Below, piece after piece: positions 32,699 to 39,876 of a stretch of DNA of 64,000 nt. Within the stretch, counting starts at the first letter, position 1, and every line of letters starts with the position of its first letter. This DNA is from Fen-1058 sp964398185. Lineage in GTDB: Bacteria; Chloroflexota; Anaerolineae; Fen-1058. The position numbers were made by a program, and so were the translations under genes. Under the pieces are notes generated by a model. That model was not told the DNA's origin and searched no databases. It saw only the letters and a list, made by a program, of their open reading frames with translations. Location of the stretch: contig CAYNML010000017.1 of NCBI GenBank assembly GCA_964398185.1, positions 1-64,000 of the forward strand. Direction: 5' to 3'.

Positions 32699-32836
32699 GC
32701 CTCATCCCCCGGCCCCTTCTCCTGCATCAAAAAGCGCGATGCAGGAGAAGGGGAGTGTGACAATTCGCAGGCGGTGACTTCCCCCTCTCCTGAAAACACC
32801 TTTCCGTTTTCAGGAGAGGGGGCCAGGGGGTGAGGC
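32699..32836. repeat. GCCTCATCCCC..GGGGTGAGGC composite repeat, copy 2
   Basis: A ~138-bp element bounded by GCCTCATCCCCCGG and CCAGGGGGTGAGGC. It holds two hairpins: CTTCTCCTGCATC/GATGCAGGAGAAG and CCCCTCTCCTGAAAAC/GTTTTCAGGAGAGGGG. Its right edge abuts the ATG of the DUF559 gene, and AGGGGGTGAGG is the only Shine-Dalgarno-like sequence there. A second near-identical copy lies at 33194-33332. Confidence 0.9.
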
Positions 32837-33259
32837 ATGCCACGACCTACACGCGGCCAAACATCTCACACGATCGTCCAGGCTGCCCGCGATCTACGGC
32901 GCGCCATGACGCCTGCCGAAGAGGTGTTATGGAATGCGCTGCGTGGTCGCCGGTTGCATGGCCTGAAGTTCCGGCGGCAGCATCCGCTGAGCCGTTTCAT
33001 TCTGGATTTCTACTGTGTCGAGCGACGCCTGGTCGTCGAAGTGGACGGCGGTGTGCATGCCACCCCTGATCAAGTCGCACGTGACGAAGAACGAACGCTG
33101 TGGTTGAATGCGCAGGGCATTTGCGTATTGCGCGTAAAGAACGAGGAAGTCGAGAATGATTTGGACGGGGTGTTGAGGCGGATTGTGGAAGAGGCCTCAT
33201 CCCCCCGACCCCCTTCGCCTGCATCGAAAAGCACAATGCAGAAGAAGGGGGAGAGATAA
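32837..33259 (+). CDS. DUF559 endonuclease-domain protein
   Basis: 140 residues. ARDLRRAMTPAEEVLWNALRGRRLHGLKFRRQHPLSRFILDFYCVERRLVVEVDGGVHA is the DUF559 fold, a Vsr-like PD-(D/E)xK nuclease: F-I-L-D-F-Y gives the first acidic residue and LVVEVDGG the second pair. The last ~20 residues (SSPRPPSPASKSTMQKKGER) are encoded by the next repeat copy, so the gene has run into it. It is bracketed by two copies of the same repeat and starts immediately at the edge of the first, like the cargo of a small mobile unit. Role unknown, possibly DNA repair or restriction. Confidence 0.88.
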   Translation: MPRPTRGQTSHTIVQAARDLRRAMTPAEEVLWNALRGRRLHGLKFRRQHPLSRFILDFYCVERRLVVEVDGGVHATPDQVARDEERTLWLNAQGICVLRVKNEEVENDLDGVLRRIVEEASSPRPPSPASKSTMQKKGER

Positions 33260-33332
33260 TTCGCATTCGGCGATTCCCCCCTCTCCTGAAAACTGCTTTC
33301 CGTTTTCAGGAGAGGGGGCCAGGGGGTGAGGC
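33194..33332. repeat. GCCTCATCCCC..GGGGTGAGGC composite repeat, copy 3
   Basis: Same layout and boundaries as the copy at 32699, in the same orientation. It provides the last codons of the DUF559 gene at its left side and ends next to the TTG start of the O-methyltransferase gene. Confidence 0.9.
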
Positions 33333-33333
33333 T

Positions 33334-34014
33334 TTGGAACCATTCAACCAAGAACTCGCCGTAAAAATCGATCAGTATATCGAGCAGCTCTTCAATCCAC
33401 ACGATGAGGCGCTGGCGCAGAATCTGCAAAACGCCCGTGACGCCGAGCTGCCGACGATCAACGTCTCGCCCAACGAGGGCAAGCTGTTGTATCTCATCGC
33501 GAAGATGGCGAAGGCCAGGCGGGTGCTGGAAATCGGGACGCTGGGCGGTTACAGCACTACGTGGCTCGCGCGAGCTTTGCCGAGCGACGGACACGTGATC
33601 ACGTTGGAGTTGGCTGAGAGACACGCCGCCGTGGCGCGGCAGAATCTTGAGCGGGCCGGCGTGATCGATCGAGTGGAGGTGCGCGTGGGCCGCGCGGCCG
33701 ATACGCTGCGCCGCATGATCGAGCAGCGCGAAGCCCCGTTCGATCTGATCTTCATCGACGCGGACAAGCCCAGTTACGTGGAATATCTCGATCTGTCGCT
33801 GCGGCTGTCACACGCGGGCACGGTAATCCTGGCCGACAACGTGATTCGCAACGGGCGCGTGATCGACGATCGGCCAGACGCCGCAGCAGCGCGCGGCGCA
33901 AAGGCGTATAATGAAAGTATGGCCGCGCGGCCTGAACTGGAGTCCATCATCCTGCCGCTTATCCGCGATAATTTGGACGGTCTATCGATCTCGATCGTAA
34001 AACGTGAAATCTAG
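33334..34014 (+). CDS. class I O-methyltransferase
   Basis: 226 residues. Family of caffeoyl-CoA/catechol-type O-methyltransferases: VLEIGTLGGYSTTWLARALP (SAM motif I), HVITLELAERHAAVARQNLERAGV, FDLIFIDADKPSYVEYLDLSLRL (metal-binding Asp), ILADNVIRNGRV (second Asp and Asn). The frame starts with TTG at 33334, directly after the repeat, and the repeat's AGGGGGTGAGGCT is the only ribosome binding site, so the original start region may have been replaced. The N-terminal sequence EPFNQELAVKIDQYIEQLF fits the family. Substrate is unknown. Confidence 0.9.
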   Translation: MEPFNQELAVKIDQYIEQLFNPHDEALAQNLQNARDAELPTINVSPNEGKLLYLIAKMAKARRVLEIGTLGGYSTTWLARALPSDGHVITLELAERHAAVARQNLERAGVIDRVEVRVGRAADTLRRMIEQREAPFDLIFIDADKPSYVEYLDLSLRLSHAGTVILADNVIRNGRVIDDRPDAAAARGAKAYNESMAARPELESIILPLIRDNLDGLSISIVKREI

Positions 34015-34029
34015 AATGGTTACCAAAAT

Positions 34030-34099
34030 CGTTTACGCCGAACTGGAGTCGAGCCTTTAGGCGGTTTCCGGCTGAAGCCTCGAGTCCGGAGCGTAAACT
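34030..34099. repeat. GTTTACGC..GCGTAAAC long palindrome
   Basis: GTTTACGCCGAACTGGAGTCGAGCCTTTAGGCGG pairs with CCGGCTGAAGCCTCGAGTCCGGAGCGTAAAC around a short loop. It follows the O-methyltransferase gene and may act as its terminator, although the T-run is weak. Confidence 0.65.
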
Positions 34100-34169
34100 A
34101 AAACGGGAATCGCTCTAAGGCGTAACTGTTGCCCTTATGCATCACGCAGTACGGAGTACGGAGGTTTCG

Positions 34170-34637
34170 ATGAAACTCTACTTTCTGCGCCACGGCATCG
34201 CCGATTGGCCCGACTGGGATCCGGCGCGCGATCTTGAACGACCGTTGACCAGGGATGGTGTAAAGAAGATGAAGCAGCAGGCCAGGACGCTGGCTGAGCT
34301 GGGCGTGACGTTCGACGCCGTGCTGTCCAGCCCTTACACTCGCGCGTATCAGACCGCCGACATCGTCGCGGCGAAGCTGGGGTTGGAGGTGAAGACCGAG
34401 CCGCGCCTGGCTCCCGGTTTCAACCTGGCGAAATTAAAAGAGATCGTCGCCGCCTATGGCGCAGAACAGGCGCTGCTGTTGGTAGGCCACGAGCCGACGT
34501 TCAGCCTGACCATCGCGGAGCTCATCGGCGGCGGACGCGTGCAGATGAAGAAAGGTGCGCTGGCCCGCGTGGATGTGAACCGCAACTTGCAGGGCGAACT
34601 CGTCTGGCTGCTGCAGCCCAAAATTCTGGCGCAGTGA
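34170..34637 (+). CDS. SixA-like phosphohistidine phosphatase
   Basis: 155 residues from the ATG at 34170, which follows CGGAGGTTTCG. Histidine phosphatase superfamily: FLRHGIADW (RHG, phospho-accepting His near residue 8), LSSPYTRAYQTADIVA (second Arg), LLLVGHEPTFSLTIAELIGG (second catalytic His). The short length and LVGHEP fit SixA, which removes phosphate from a histidine phosphotransfer domain. No sensor kinase is near, so a small-metabolite phosphatase role remains possible. It lies 6 bases upstream of a nitroreductase-like gene. Confidence 0.88.
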   Translation: MKLYFLRHGIADWPDWDPARDLERPLTRDGVKKMKQQARTLAELGVTFDAVLSSPYTRAYQTADIVAAKLGLEVKTEPRLAPGFNLAKLKEIVAAYGAEQALLLVGHEPTFSLTIAELIGGGRVQMKKGALARVDVNRNLQGELVWLLQPKILAQ

Positions 34638-34643
34638 GGACAT

Positions 34644-35162
34644 ATGGACACTTATCAAGCCATTCTTTCGATGCGATCTGTTCGCCAGTTCGATCTCAGC
34701 CGCCCGATCGACGAGGCGGCGCTTCACCGGATTTTACAGGCCGGGCGCATGAGCGGCAGCAGCAAGGACTCGCAGCCGTGGTGGTTCATCCTGATCCGAG
34801 ATCGCGAGACGCTGCAAGCACTATCCAAAACGGGCAATTACGCGCAGCACGTGGCGGGCGCGGCCTTCGCCATTGCGATCGTGTTCGATCCCCAGTTCTA
34901 TCGGGGCGAGTTCGATTCGGGACGCACGGCGCAGAATATGATGCTGGCCGCATGGAACGACGGCATCGGGTCGTGTATTGCGTCGATGCACCGTGAAGAC
35001 GACTGCAAGGGCGTGCTGGGCGTGCCGCAAGAGTATCGCTTGCAGCACATCATCTCGTTCGGCTATCCCCTGCCCGTGGAGCAGACCATTCCTGCCGCGC
35101 CCAAGCGCCGCCGCCGACCGCTGGACGAGATTGTGAGGCAAGAACGGTGGGGGGTAACTTGA
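34644..35162 (+). CDS. nitroreductase-family FMN oxidoreductase
   Basis: 172 residues. DTYQAILSMRSVRQFDLSRPIDEAALHRILQAGRMSGSSKDSQPWWFILI is the FMN-binding nitroreductase start (RSVRxF, S-x-x-x-x-QPW). The second half carries GRTAQNMMLAAWNDGIGSCIASMHREDDCKGVLGVP, the dimer-interface helix and flavin-binding loop. Enzymes of this fold reduce nitro groups, flavins or enones with NAD(P)H. Start ATG 34644 has GAGGACAT before it. It is adjacent to the SixA-like gene and followed by a repeat. Confidence 0.88.
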   Translation: MDTYQAILSMRSVRQFDLSRPIDEAALHRILQAGRMSGSSKDSQPWWFILIRDRETLQALSKTGNYAQHVAGAAFAIAIVFDPQFYRGEFDSGRTAQNMMLAAWNDGIGSCIASMHREDDCKGVLGVPQEYRLQHIISFGYPLPVEQTIPAAPKRRRRPLDEIVRQERWGVT

Positions 35163-35185
35163 CAATGCTAAATTCGCCGGAATAC

Positions 35186-35272
35186 CGTCATTGCGAGCGC
35201 TTTTCGCGAAGCAATCTCACAGCCGGTCAAGGGGAGATTGCTTCGTCGCAAACTGCGCTCCTCGCAATGACG
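35186..35272. repeat. CGTCATTGCGAG palindromic repeat, copy 3
   Basis: CGTCATTGCGAGCGCTTTTCGCGAAGCAATCTC and GAGATTGCTTCGTCGCAAACTGCGCTCCTCGCAATGACG are its halves. It lies between the nitroreductase-like and HD genes. Confidence 0.9.
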
Positions 35273-35322
35273 CCCTAATCTATCCTTGCCAAGATAATTA
35301 CTCATTACTCATTAGGATCATC

Positions 35323-36240
35323 ATGTTTCGCAAGAACGAACTTCAAGTGGAAACTCAACGTGATTACACCGCGCTGGCGCAGATCGCCAATCGCACCACG
35401 CGCGACATTGTCGCCCAGTACCCCAAGACCGCGCGCCTTTTCGAGAGCCTGCTCAGCGATGCGCGTCTCGCAGCGCAGTGGGACCTGGCCAACTACATCG
35501 CCGTGGTCAAGTTGGGTTACAATGATCATGGGCCGATTCACGCGCAGATCGTGACGGCCGCCGCCATGGAGATGATGCAGCTGCTGCATCACGCCGGCGT
35601 GGAGTTCGACGTGGTCGAATCCGGCGCGGGTGATCTGGACGACGCGCACGCCGTGGTGCTGGCCGGGATCATGCTCCACGACATCGGCAACCAGATTCAT
35701 CGGGCCGGGCACGAAGCGTTCAGCGTGGCGCTGGCGCAGCCCGTTCTGGAGCGGCATTTCGCCCCGATCTACGGCGACAATCCGATCAAGCTGCAAGCTG
35801 TGCTGGGCTTCACGCTCGGCGCCATCGCCTGCCACGATTGCGATCCCGCGCCGTTGACGATGGAAGGCGCGGTGGTGGCCGTGGCCGATGCCACCGACAT
35901 GACCAAGGGGCGCGGCCGCATCGCCTTCGATCTGGGCAAGATCGACATCCACTCGGTCTCGGCCCTGGCGATCGAATCGGTGACGATCCAGGCGGGCCGC
36001 GATCGGCCGATCGAGATTGTGGTGGCGCTCAGCAACTCGGCCGGCATCTTCCAGCTGGAGCAAATCTTCACCCGCAAACTGATCGTCACGCCATTGAAAG
36101 ATCACGTCACCATTCGCGCCGTGGCGGCCGCCGACTACCCGGTGTCCGATCAGCGCATCATCCGCAGCGTGGTCTTCGACGGCGCGCGCTTCCGCCTCGA
36201 CGACGAAGGCGATAAAGTCGCCGATAAAACCACAGGGTAA
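35323..36240 (+). CDS. HD-domain phosphohydrolase
   Basis: 305 residues from the ATG at 35323 (an upstream extension is encoded by the repeat). The HD metal-binding order is visible: H in NDHGPIHAQIV, HD in GIMLHDIGNQIH, further His in ACHDCDPAPL and Asp in VAVADATDM. The Leu-rich N-terminal helix bundle precedes it. The C-terminal ~80 residues (IVVALSNSAGIFQLEQIFTRKLIVTPLKDHVTIRAV) form a separate beta domain of unknown type. HD proteins hydrolyse nucleotides or cyclic nucleotides; the target is not determined. It is encoded 14 bases before the arrestin-like gene. Confidence 0.85.
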   Translation: MFRKNELQVETQRDYTALAQIANRTTRDIVAQYPKTARLFESLLSDARLAAQWDLANYIAVVKLGYNDHGPIHAQIVTAAAMEMMQLLHHAGVEFDVVESGAGDLDDAHAVVLAGIMLHDIGNQIHRAGHEAFSVALAQPVLERHFAPIYGDNPIKLQAVLGFTLGAIACHDCDPAPLTMEGAVVAVADATDMTKGRGRIAFDLGKIDIHSVSALAIESVTIQAGRDRPIEIVVALSNSAGIFQLEQIFTRKLIVTPLKDHVTIRAVAAADYPVSDQRIIRSVVFDGARFRLDDEGDKVADKTTG

Positions 36241-36253
36241 TCCGAGGTGACCT

Positions 36254-37075
36254 ATGCCCGCTCAAATCTCATTGCAACTCGATCAGCCCGCTTACCGCCC
36301 CGGGGAAACGGTGCGCGGCACGCTGCACGTTGCGGCCCGCAGCGAGCTGCGCCCGCGCGGGGTGCACATCCACGCTTTTGGTGAAGAAGTCACCACGCTG
36401 GGTCCCAACACCCTAATGACGGAGCGATCAAATCCGTTCGATCTCTCGTTCAACGTCTGGTCGCCTACCGCGCACGACGATAAACTGCCCCCGGGCGAGT
36501 ATGACTTTCCCTTCGAGTTCACCCTGCCCGCCGTGCTGCCGCCGACCTTCAACGGCGAGTTCACGCGCATCCTGTATGTGATCTCGGGCAGAATCGATCG
36601 GCCGCTGCACACTGACATTCACCACGAGCATCAATTTCGGGTGCTGCCCGCGCCGCTGCTCGACGCCGAAAAACCGGCGCGCACGACGGCGCAGTCGCCG
36701 CAGGGGGTGCGCGTAGAATTGGCGTTGACGGCCAGCGGCTATTATCCGGGCGACACGGTGCGCGGCACGCTGCACATCACCGACCTGGCCGCTCACCAGT
36801 TGACGGCCGTCATGGTCGAGATCGTCTCGCGCGAAAAAGCAGAAGCGCACGAATTCGTCGATCACTTCGACAAGGTGCGCGTGCGCGCCGAGATCGATCC
36901 GGCCAAGTTGAGCGGTGGTGAGCCGTTCCCGATCGATCTGCCCATCCCGGAAGACGCCGATCCCTCCTTTGTCGGGCAGCACTCGGCCAAGTCGCGCCTG
37001 GTGCGCGCCACGCTGCATTACGCCAACGCCCCGGCGCTTATCGCCGAAGTGCCGATCATCCTGGGCGCGAAGTAG
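36254..37075 (+). CDS. arrestin/Spo0M-like beta-sandwich protein
   Basis: 273 residues. Two similar halves: the first starts ISLQLDQPAYRPGETVRGTLHVAA and the second VELALTASGYYPGDTVRGTLHITD, each the YxPGxxVxGxLxV start of an arrestin-N domain. GEYDFPFEFTLPAVLPPTF is the arrestin-type LPxxLPPSF motif. Eukaryotic arrestins and bacterial Spo0M share this fold. No membrane segment or catalytic residue is present. Its bacterial role is unknown, possibly protein interaction. The HD gene lies 14 bases upstream and may be co-transcribed. Confidence 0.85.
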   Translation: MPAQISLQLDQPAYRPGETVRGTLHVAARSELRPRGVHIHAFGEEVTTLGPNTLMTERSNPFDLSFNVWSPTAHDDKLPPGEYDFPFEFTLPAVLPPTFNGEFTRILYVISGRIDRPLHTDIHHEHQFRVLPAPLLDAEKPARTTAQSPQGVRVELALTASGYYPGDTVRGTLHITDLAAHQLTAVMVEIVSREKAEAHEFVDHFDKVRVRAEIDPAKLSGGEPFPIDLPIPEDADPSFVGQHSAKSRLVRATLHYANAPALIAEVPIILGAK

Positions 37076-37079
37076 GACT

Positions 37080-37112
37080 AACCTCCCGGAGGCTTGCCGC
37101 CTTCGGGAAGTT
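37080..37112 (+). terminator. CCTCCCGGAGG hairpin after the arrestin-like gene
   Basis: AACCTCCCGGAGGC and GCCTTCGGGAAGTTGTTT form an imperfect stem followed by a T-rich end. It is a diverged relative of the 12032 terminator. Confidence 0.6.
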
Positions 37113-37133
37113 GTTTCATGGAGACAAGCATTC

Positions 37134-38696
37134 ATGAACGTCAGATCCATCACTGGCAGCGTTCTGCTCCTGACTTTACTGGCGGCCTGCGGCAGCGCGC
37201 CCGCGACGCCGCCGGTTGCGCCGACGAACGCGCCCACACCCGTCGTTGCCAGCGCTCAGGTGCAGCCAGCGGCCACCTCGGCGTCAACAGCGCAGCCTCA
37301 ACCGCCGTCATCGCCCACGCCGCTGCCGCCGACGATCGAACCAGCCGCTACGGCTACCCTTCGTCCTACCCCGCTGCCCGGCAGAATGCCGCTGCTCATT
37401 TACCAGAGCGAGCGTGGTCTGCGCGTGGCGTTCGCGGATGGTCGCCCCTACACCGCGGCGATTCATACTCCGCTCATTGCGTCCCTCAGCAGGAACTTGA
37501 ACGCCGGTATTCGGCCGCGTGAAATGATGGTGGCCCTCTATAACGGCGACAATCCCATGACGCCTGATCAAGAAAATGATTATCCCTTGACTTTGAGCTT
37601 GCTGCACGTTCCCTCGGGCCATTCCAAGCCGCTCACACCGTTATTCTCCGCCGAAATGACACAAGCCTTGCAGGAGGCGAACGCCACCGGCGAGCGTGAC
37701 GCTGCCGTCGAAGCCGGCATCGCCGTGATTGAGAACGATCACACGCTGGCCTGGTCGCCGGATGGCCGCTATCTGGCCTTCATCGCCGCCGTCGACGGGC
37801 CATCGTCGGATGTGTACAGTTACGATCGGGATACGGGACAGATCAATCGGTTGACCGACGGGCCGAATCAAGCGGCGCGGCTGTTCTGGTCGCCCGATAG
37901 TCAATGGATCATTCACGAAGAAGTCGAATCATTCGGCACGGGCGCGGGCTGGAACGTGAAAGCGGTGTGGGCCGCCGCGCCCGACGGCAGCGGCAATCGC
38001 CAGTTGTACGATACCGAATGGAGCGGCGACGAAGTCTTCGTGGACTGGATCACGCCGGATGCGTTCATCGTGTATTCGTGGACGCCAGTCGGATTGCAAA
38101 ACATCCGCGTGTTTAATCTAGCGAAGGAAGAGGCGCAGCGCATCGGCCCGGACTTCCCAGTTCAGGCTTACGCCGTGGAGGCGAGTTCGCAGACGCAGTT
38201 GTACATCGTGGACGATTACACGGCGCGCGAGAACGACGTGCAGGGCGGGCTGTATGGGGATGCGCCTGGACAGCCACCTAAACTGATCGCCCCCGGCAAC
38301 TGGTACGATGTGCGCTGGCTGCCGCAGGCGCAGTTGTTCTTTGCCAAAGGCGAGAGCGGCGTGATCAGCGTGGCGTTGGATGGCAGTACGCTGGAGTATC
38401 CCGCTGCCGAGGCGCTGCCGATCGATTCACCCGACGGCGCGTGGCTGCTGGCTGCGGGCGACGGGAACTACTCTGGCCCGCCCGGCCTGCGGCTCTATAC
38501 GACGGATGGTGAATTGCGCCGCGCCATCACGCAGGACGCGGTGACGTTCGCTATCTGGGCGCCCGATGCCAGCGGCGTGTTCTACGTCTCGGACGGCATG
38601 CTGTACTACGTCGCCATTCCCAACGGCGAGCCGCAGTTGATCGCCGAGGATGTGATCAGCACGGGCGCGGGGGGTATGGGATGGGTCATGCCGTAG
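37134..38696 (+). CDS. lipoprotein with TolB-like beta-propeller
   Basis: 520 residues from the ATG at 37134. The signal peptide SVLLLTLLAACGS has a lipobox (LAAC), followed by an Ala/Pro/Thr-rich linker of about 60 residues ending TPLPGRMPLL. Repeats such as LAWSPDGRYLAFIAAVDG, LFWSPDSQWIIHEEV, AIWAPDASGVFYVSDG are WD/TolB-type propeller blades (W-S/A-PDxxx). The protein is exported and tethered outside the cytoplasmic membrane. No enzymatic motif is seen, so it may bind a protein or polysaccharide. GGAGACAAGC precedes the ATG. Confidence 0.8.
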   Translation: MNVRSITGSVLLLTLLAACGSAPATPPVAPTNAPTPVVASAQVQPAATSASTAQPQPPSSPTPLPPTIEPAATATLRPTPLPGRMPLLIYQSERGLRVAFADGRPYTAAIHTPLIASLSRNLNAGIRPREMMVALYNGDNPMTPDQENDYPLTLSLLHVPSGHSKPLTPLFSAEMTQALQEANATGERDAAVEAGIAVIENDHTLAWSPDGRYLAFIAAVDGPSSDVYSYDRDTGQINRLTDGPNQAARLFWSPDSQWIIHEEVESFGTGAGWNVKAVWAAAPDGSGNRQLYDTEWSGDEVFVDWITPDAFIVYSWTPVGLQNIRVFNLAKEEAQRIGPDFPVQAYAVEASSQTQLYIVDDYTARENDVQGGLYGDAPGQPPKLIAPGNWYDVRWLPQAQLFFAKGESGVISVALDGSTLEYPAAEALPIDSPDGAWLLAAGDGNYSGPPGLRLYTTDGELRRAITQDAVTFAIWAPDASGVFYVSDGMLYYVAIPNGEPQLIAEDVISTGAGGMGWVMP

Positions 38697-38708
38697 CAAG
38701 GGAGTGCT

Positions 38709-38845
38709 CGTCATTCCCGCAGTGGTCAGCGGGAATCCAGTAGAATGACCGTCATAGTGCGCTTATCAGTGCTCTGGATGCCCGACACGCCCAGCGCGCC
38801 CCCGCCGCAAAGCGGCGGGCAAGGCGACTACACTCGGGCATGACG
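38709..38845. repeat. GTCATTCCCG..ATCCAG..CTGGATGCCCG..GGGCATGAC composite repeat
   Basis: Left hairpin GTCATTCCCGC/GCGGGAATCCAG, spacer of about 50 bases, right hairpin CTGGATGCCCG/CGGGCATGAC with an inner CCCGCCGC/GCGGCGGG stem. The two halves are inverted relative to one another, giving a four-arm design. Further copies are at 42604, 46651 and 59018, and a partial one at 819. Confidence 0.85.
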
Positions 38846-38869
38846 CTTGATCAGAAATGAAAAGACTTC

Positions 38870-38897
38870 CGAGTTCATGAAGACCCCGGACGTCTTT
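38870..38897. terminator. AAAGAC..GTCTTT hairpin between converging genes
   Basis: AAAGACTTCCGAG and CCCCGGACGTCTTT form an imperfect stem between the propeller lipoprotein and TPR genes, which converge. It resembles other AGACNTCNGAGG palindromes in the window. Confidence 0.45.
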
Positions 38898-38913
38898 CAT
38901 TACGCATCACGCA

Positions 38914-39405
38914 TCAATTCATTCGCGCAATCAACCCCCGCAGCGCTTGCTGCGCCACCTGATACTTCGGCTCGATCTCAATCGCGCGGCGATAGCAGCG
39001 CAGCGCTTCATTCCACGGGCCGATCTTCTCGTACACGCGCCCCAGGTTCATCCATGGAAAGTGCGGCGACTCGTAACGCGGTGCAGTGGTCGCTTTGAGC
39101 AGCCACGCGATGGCGTCGGCATAGTGCCCCTGCTCCATCAAGTACACGCCCACATCGTTGTACGGATTGCCGAAGTCGGGATCGATCTCGATGGCGCTGT
39201 AGCATTCTTGAATCGCTTCGTCGTAACGCTGCAGGAACGATAGGGTCCATCCCAGATAGGTGTGCGCTTCGGCGGTGGGATACGCCGCGATGCTGGCGCG
39301 ATACATCTCGATCGCTTCGGCCAGATCGCCGTTGAGCTGGTAGGCATACGCCTTGCGCCATAGTTCTTCGGCCCGGTAGCGGGCGGAGGTGAGTTCGTCC
39401 ATCAT
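38914..39405 (-). CDS. TPR-repeat protein
   Basis: 163 residues. At least four tetratricopeptide repeats are visible: LWRKAYAYQLNGDLAEAIEMYRASIAAYP, AHTYLGWTLSFLQRYDEAIQECYSAIEIDP, PYNDVGVYLMEQGHYADAIAWLLKA and WMNLGRVYEKIGPWNEALRCYRRAIEIEP. They follow the W/Y..G-x-x-Y-x-x-A..P pattern. No other domain, signal peptide or membrane segment is present, so it is a cytoplasmic protein-interaction scaffold. It stands alone on the minus strand. Partner is unknown. Confidence 0.88.
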   Translation of the reverse strand: MMDELTSARYRAEELWRKAYAYQLNGDLAEAIEMYRASIAAYPTAEAHTYLGWTLSFLQRYDEAIQECYSAIEIDPDFGNPYNDVGVYLMEQGHYADAIAWLLKATTAPRYESPHFPWMNLGRVYEKIGPWNEALRCYRRAIEIEPKYQVAQQALRGLIARMN

Positions 39406-39526
39406 GCGCCTCTACAAGAGATGATAACACACTTGCCCGCTGTTTGCCTCGGCGATGTGTTCAGTCTATACTGTCCGGCGATAAGCTCCTCCAGCATGGT
39501 ACCAGCCTGGTAAAAGGAGCAACGAC

Positions 39527-39761
39527 ATGAGTCCGCTTGGCAACCTCTCCGGCAAGAAAAACCAGCAGCCCCGATCTCGAAGACGAATTCTACAACCTGA
39601 TGCAGCAGCAAGCGCTTGATCTCATGGGCCAGGGCGTCAGCCCCGTGAACGCGCCCCGGCTCGCCACCAATCAGGCGGCAGAGATCATGATGCGCCAATA
39701 CGCCATCCCCATGGACTCCATGGTCAAGATCATCGAGCGCTCCATGAAGCGGCAGCGGTGA
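39527..39761 (+). pseudogene. small hypothetical protein gene with a one-base frameshift
   Basis: AAGGAGCAACGAC precedes ATG 39527, which opens MSPLGNLSGKK. The rest of the gene, DLEDEFYNLMQQQALDLMGQGVSPVN.. to ..IIERSMKRQR, continues to the TGA at 39759-39761 in a different frame. Deleting one A from the run AAAAA at about 39544-39548 (GGCAAGAAAAACC) joins them as MSPLGNLSGKKTSSPDLEDEFYN, a plausible ~77-residue helical protein. So the A run carries an extra base: a sequencing or assembly error, a true frameshift, or slippage. The family is not recognised. Without correction the first frame ends after ~31 codons. Confidence 0.7.
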
Positions 39762-39771
39762 CGATCGGCAA

Positions 39772-39869
39772 AGACCTCGGAGGTTTTGATCGATCGCTGT
39801 CCTGGCCCGACAATCATTCCGAACGATTGTCGGGCCATGCGCGATCGTCTGCTAAAACCTCCGAGGTCT
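39772..39869. terminator. nested inverted repeat between converging genes
   Basis: AGACCTCGGAGGTTTT (39772-39787) and AAAACCTCCGAGGTCT (39854-39869) are exact reverse complements. Inside lies GGCCCGACAATC/GATTGTCGGGCC. It separates the frameshifted gene from asd, so it can end both transcripts. It shares its design with 5221-5320. Confidence 0.75.
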
Positions 39870-39876
39870 CGCGCGC

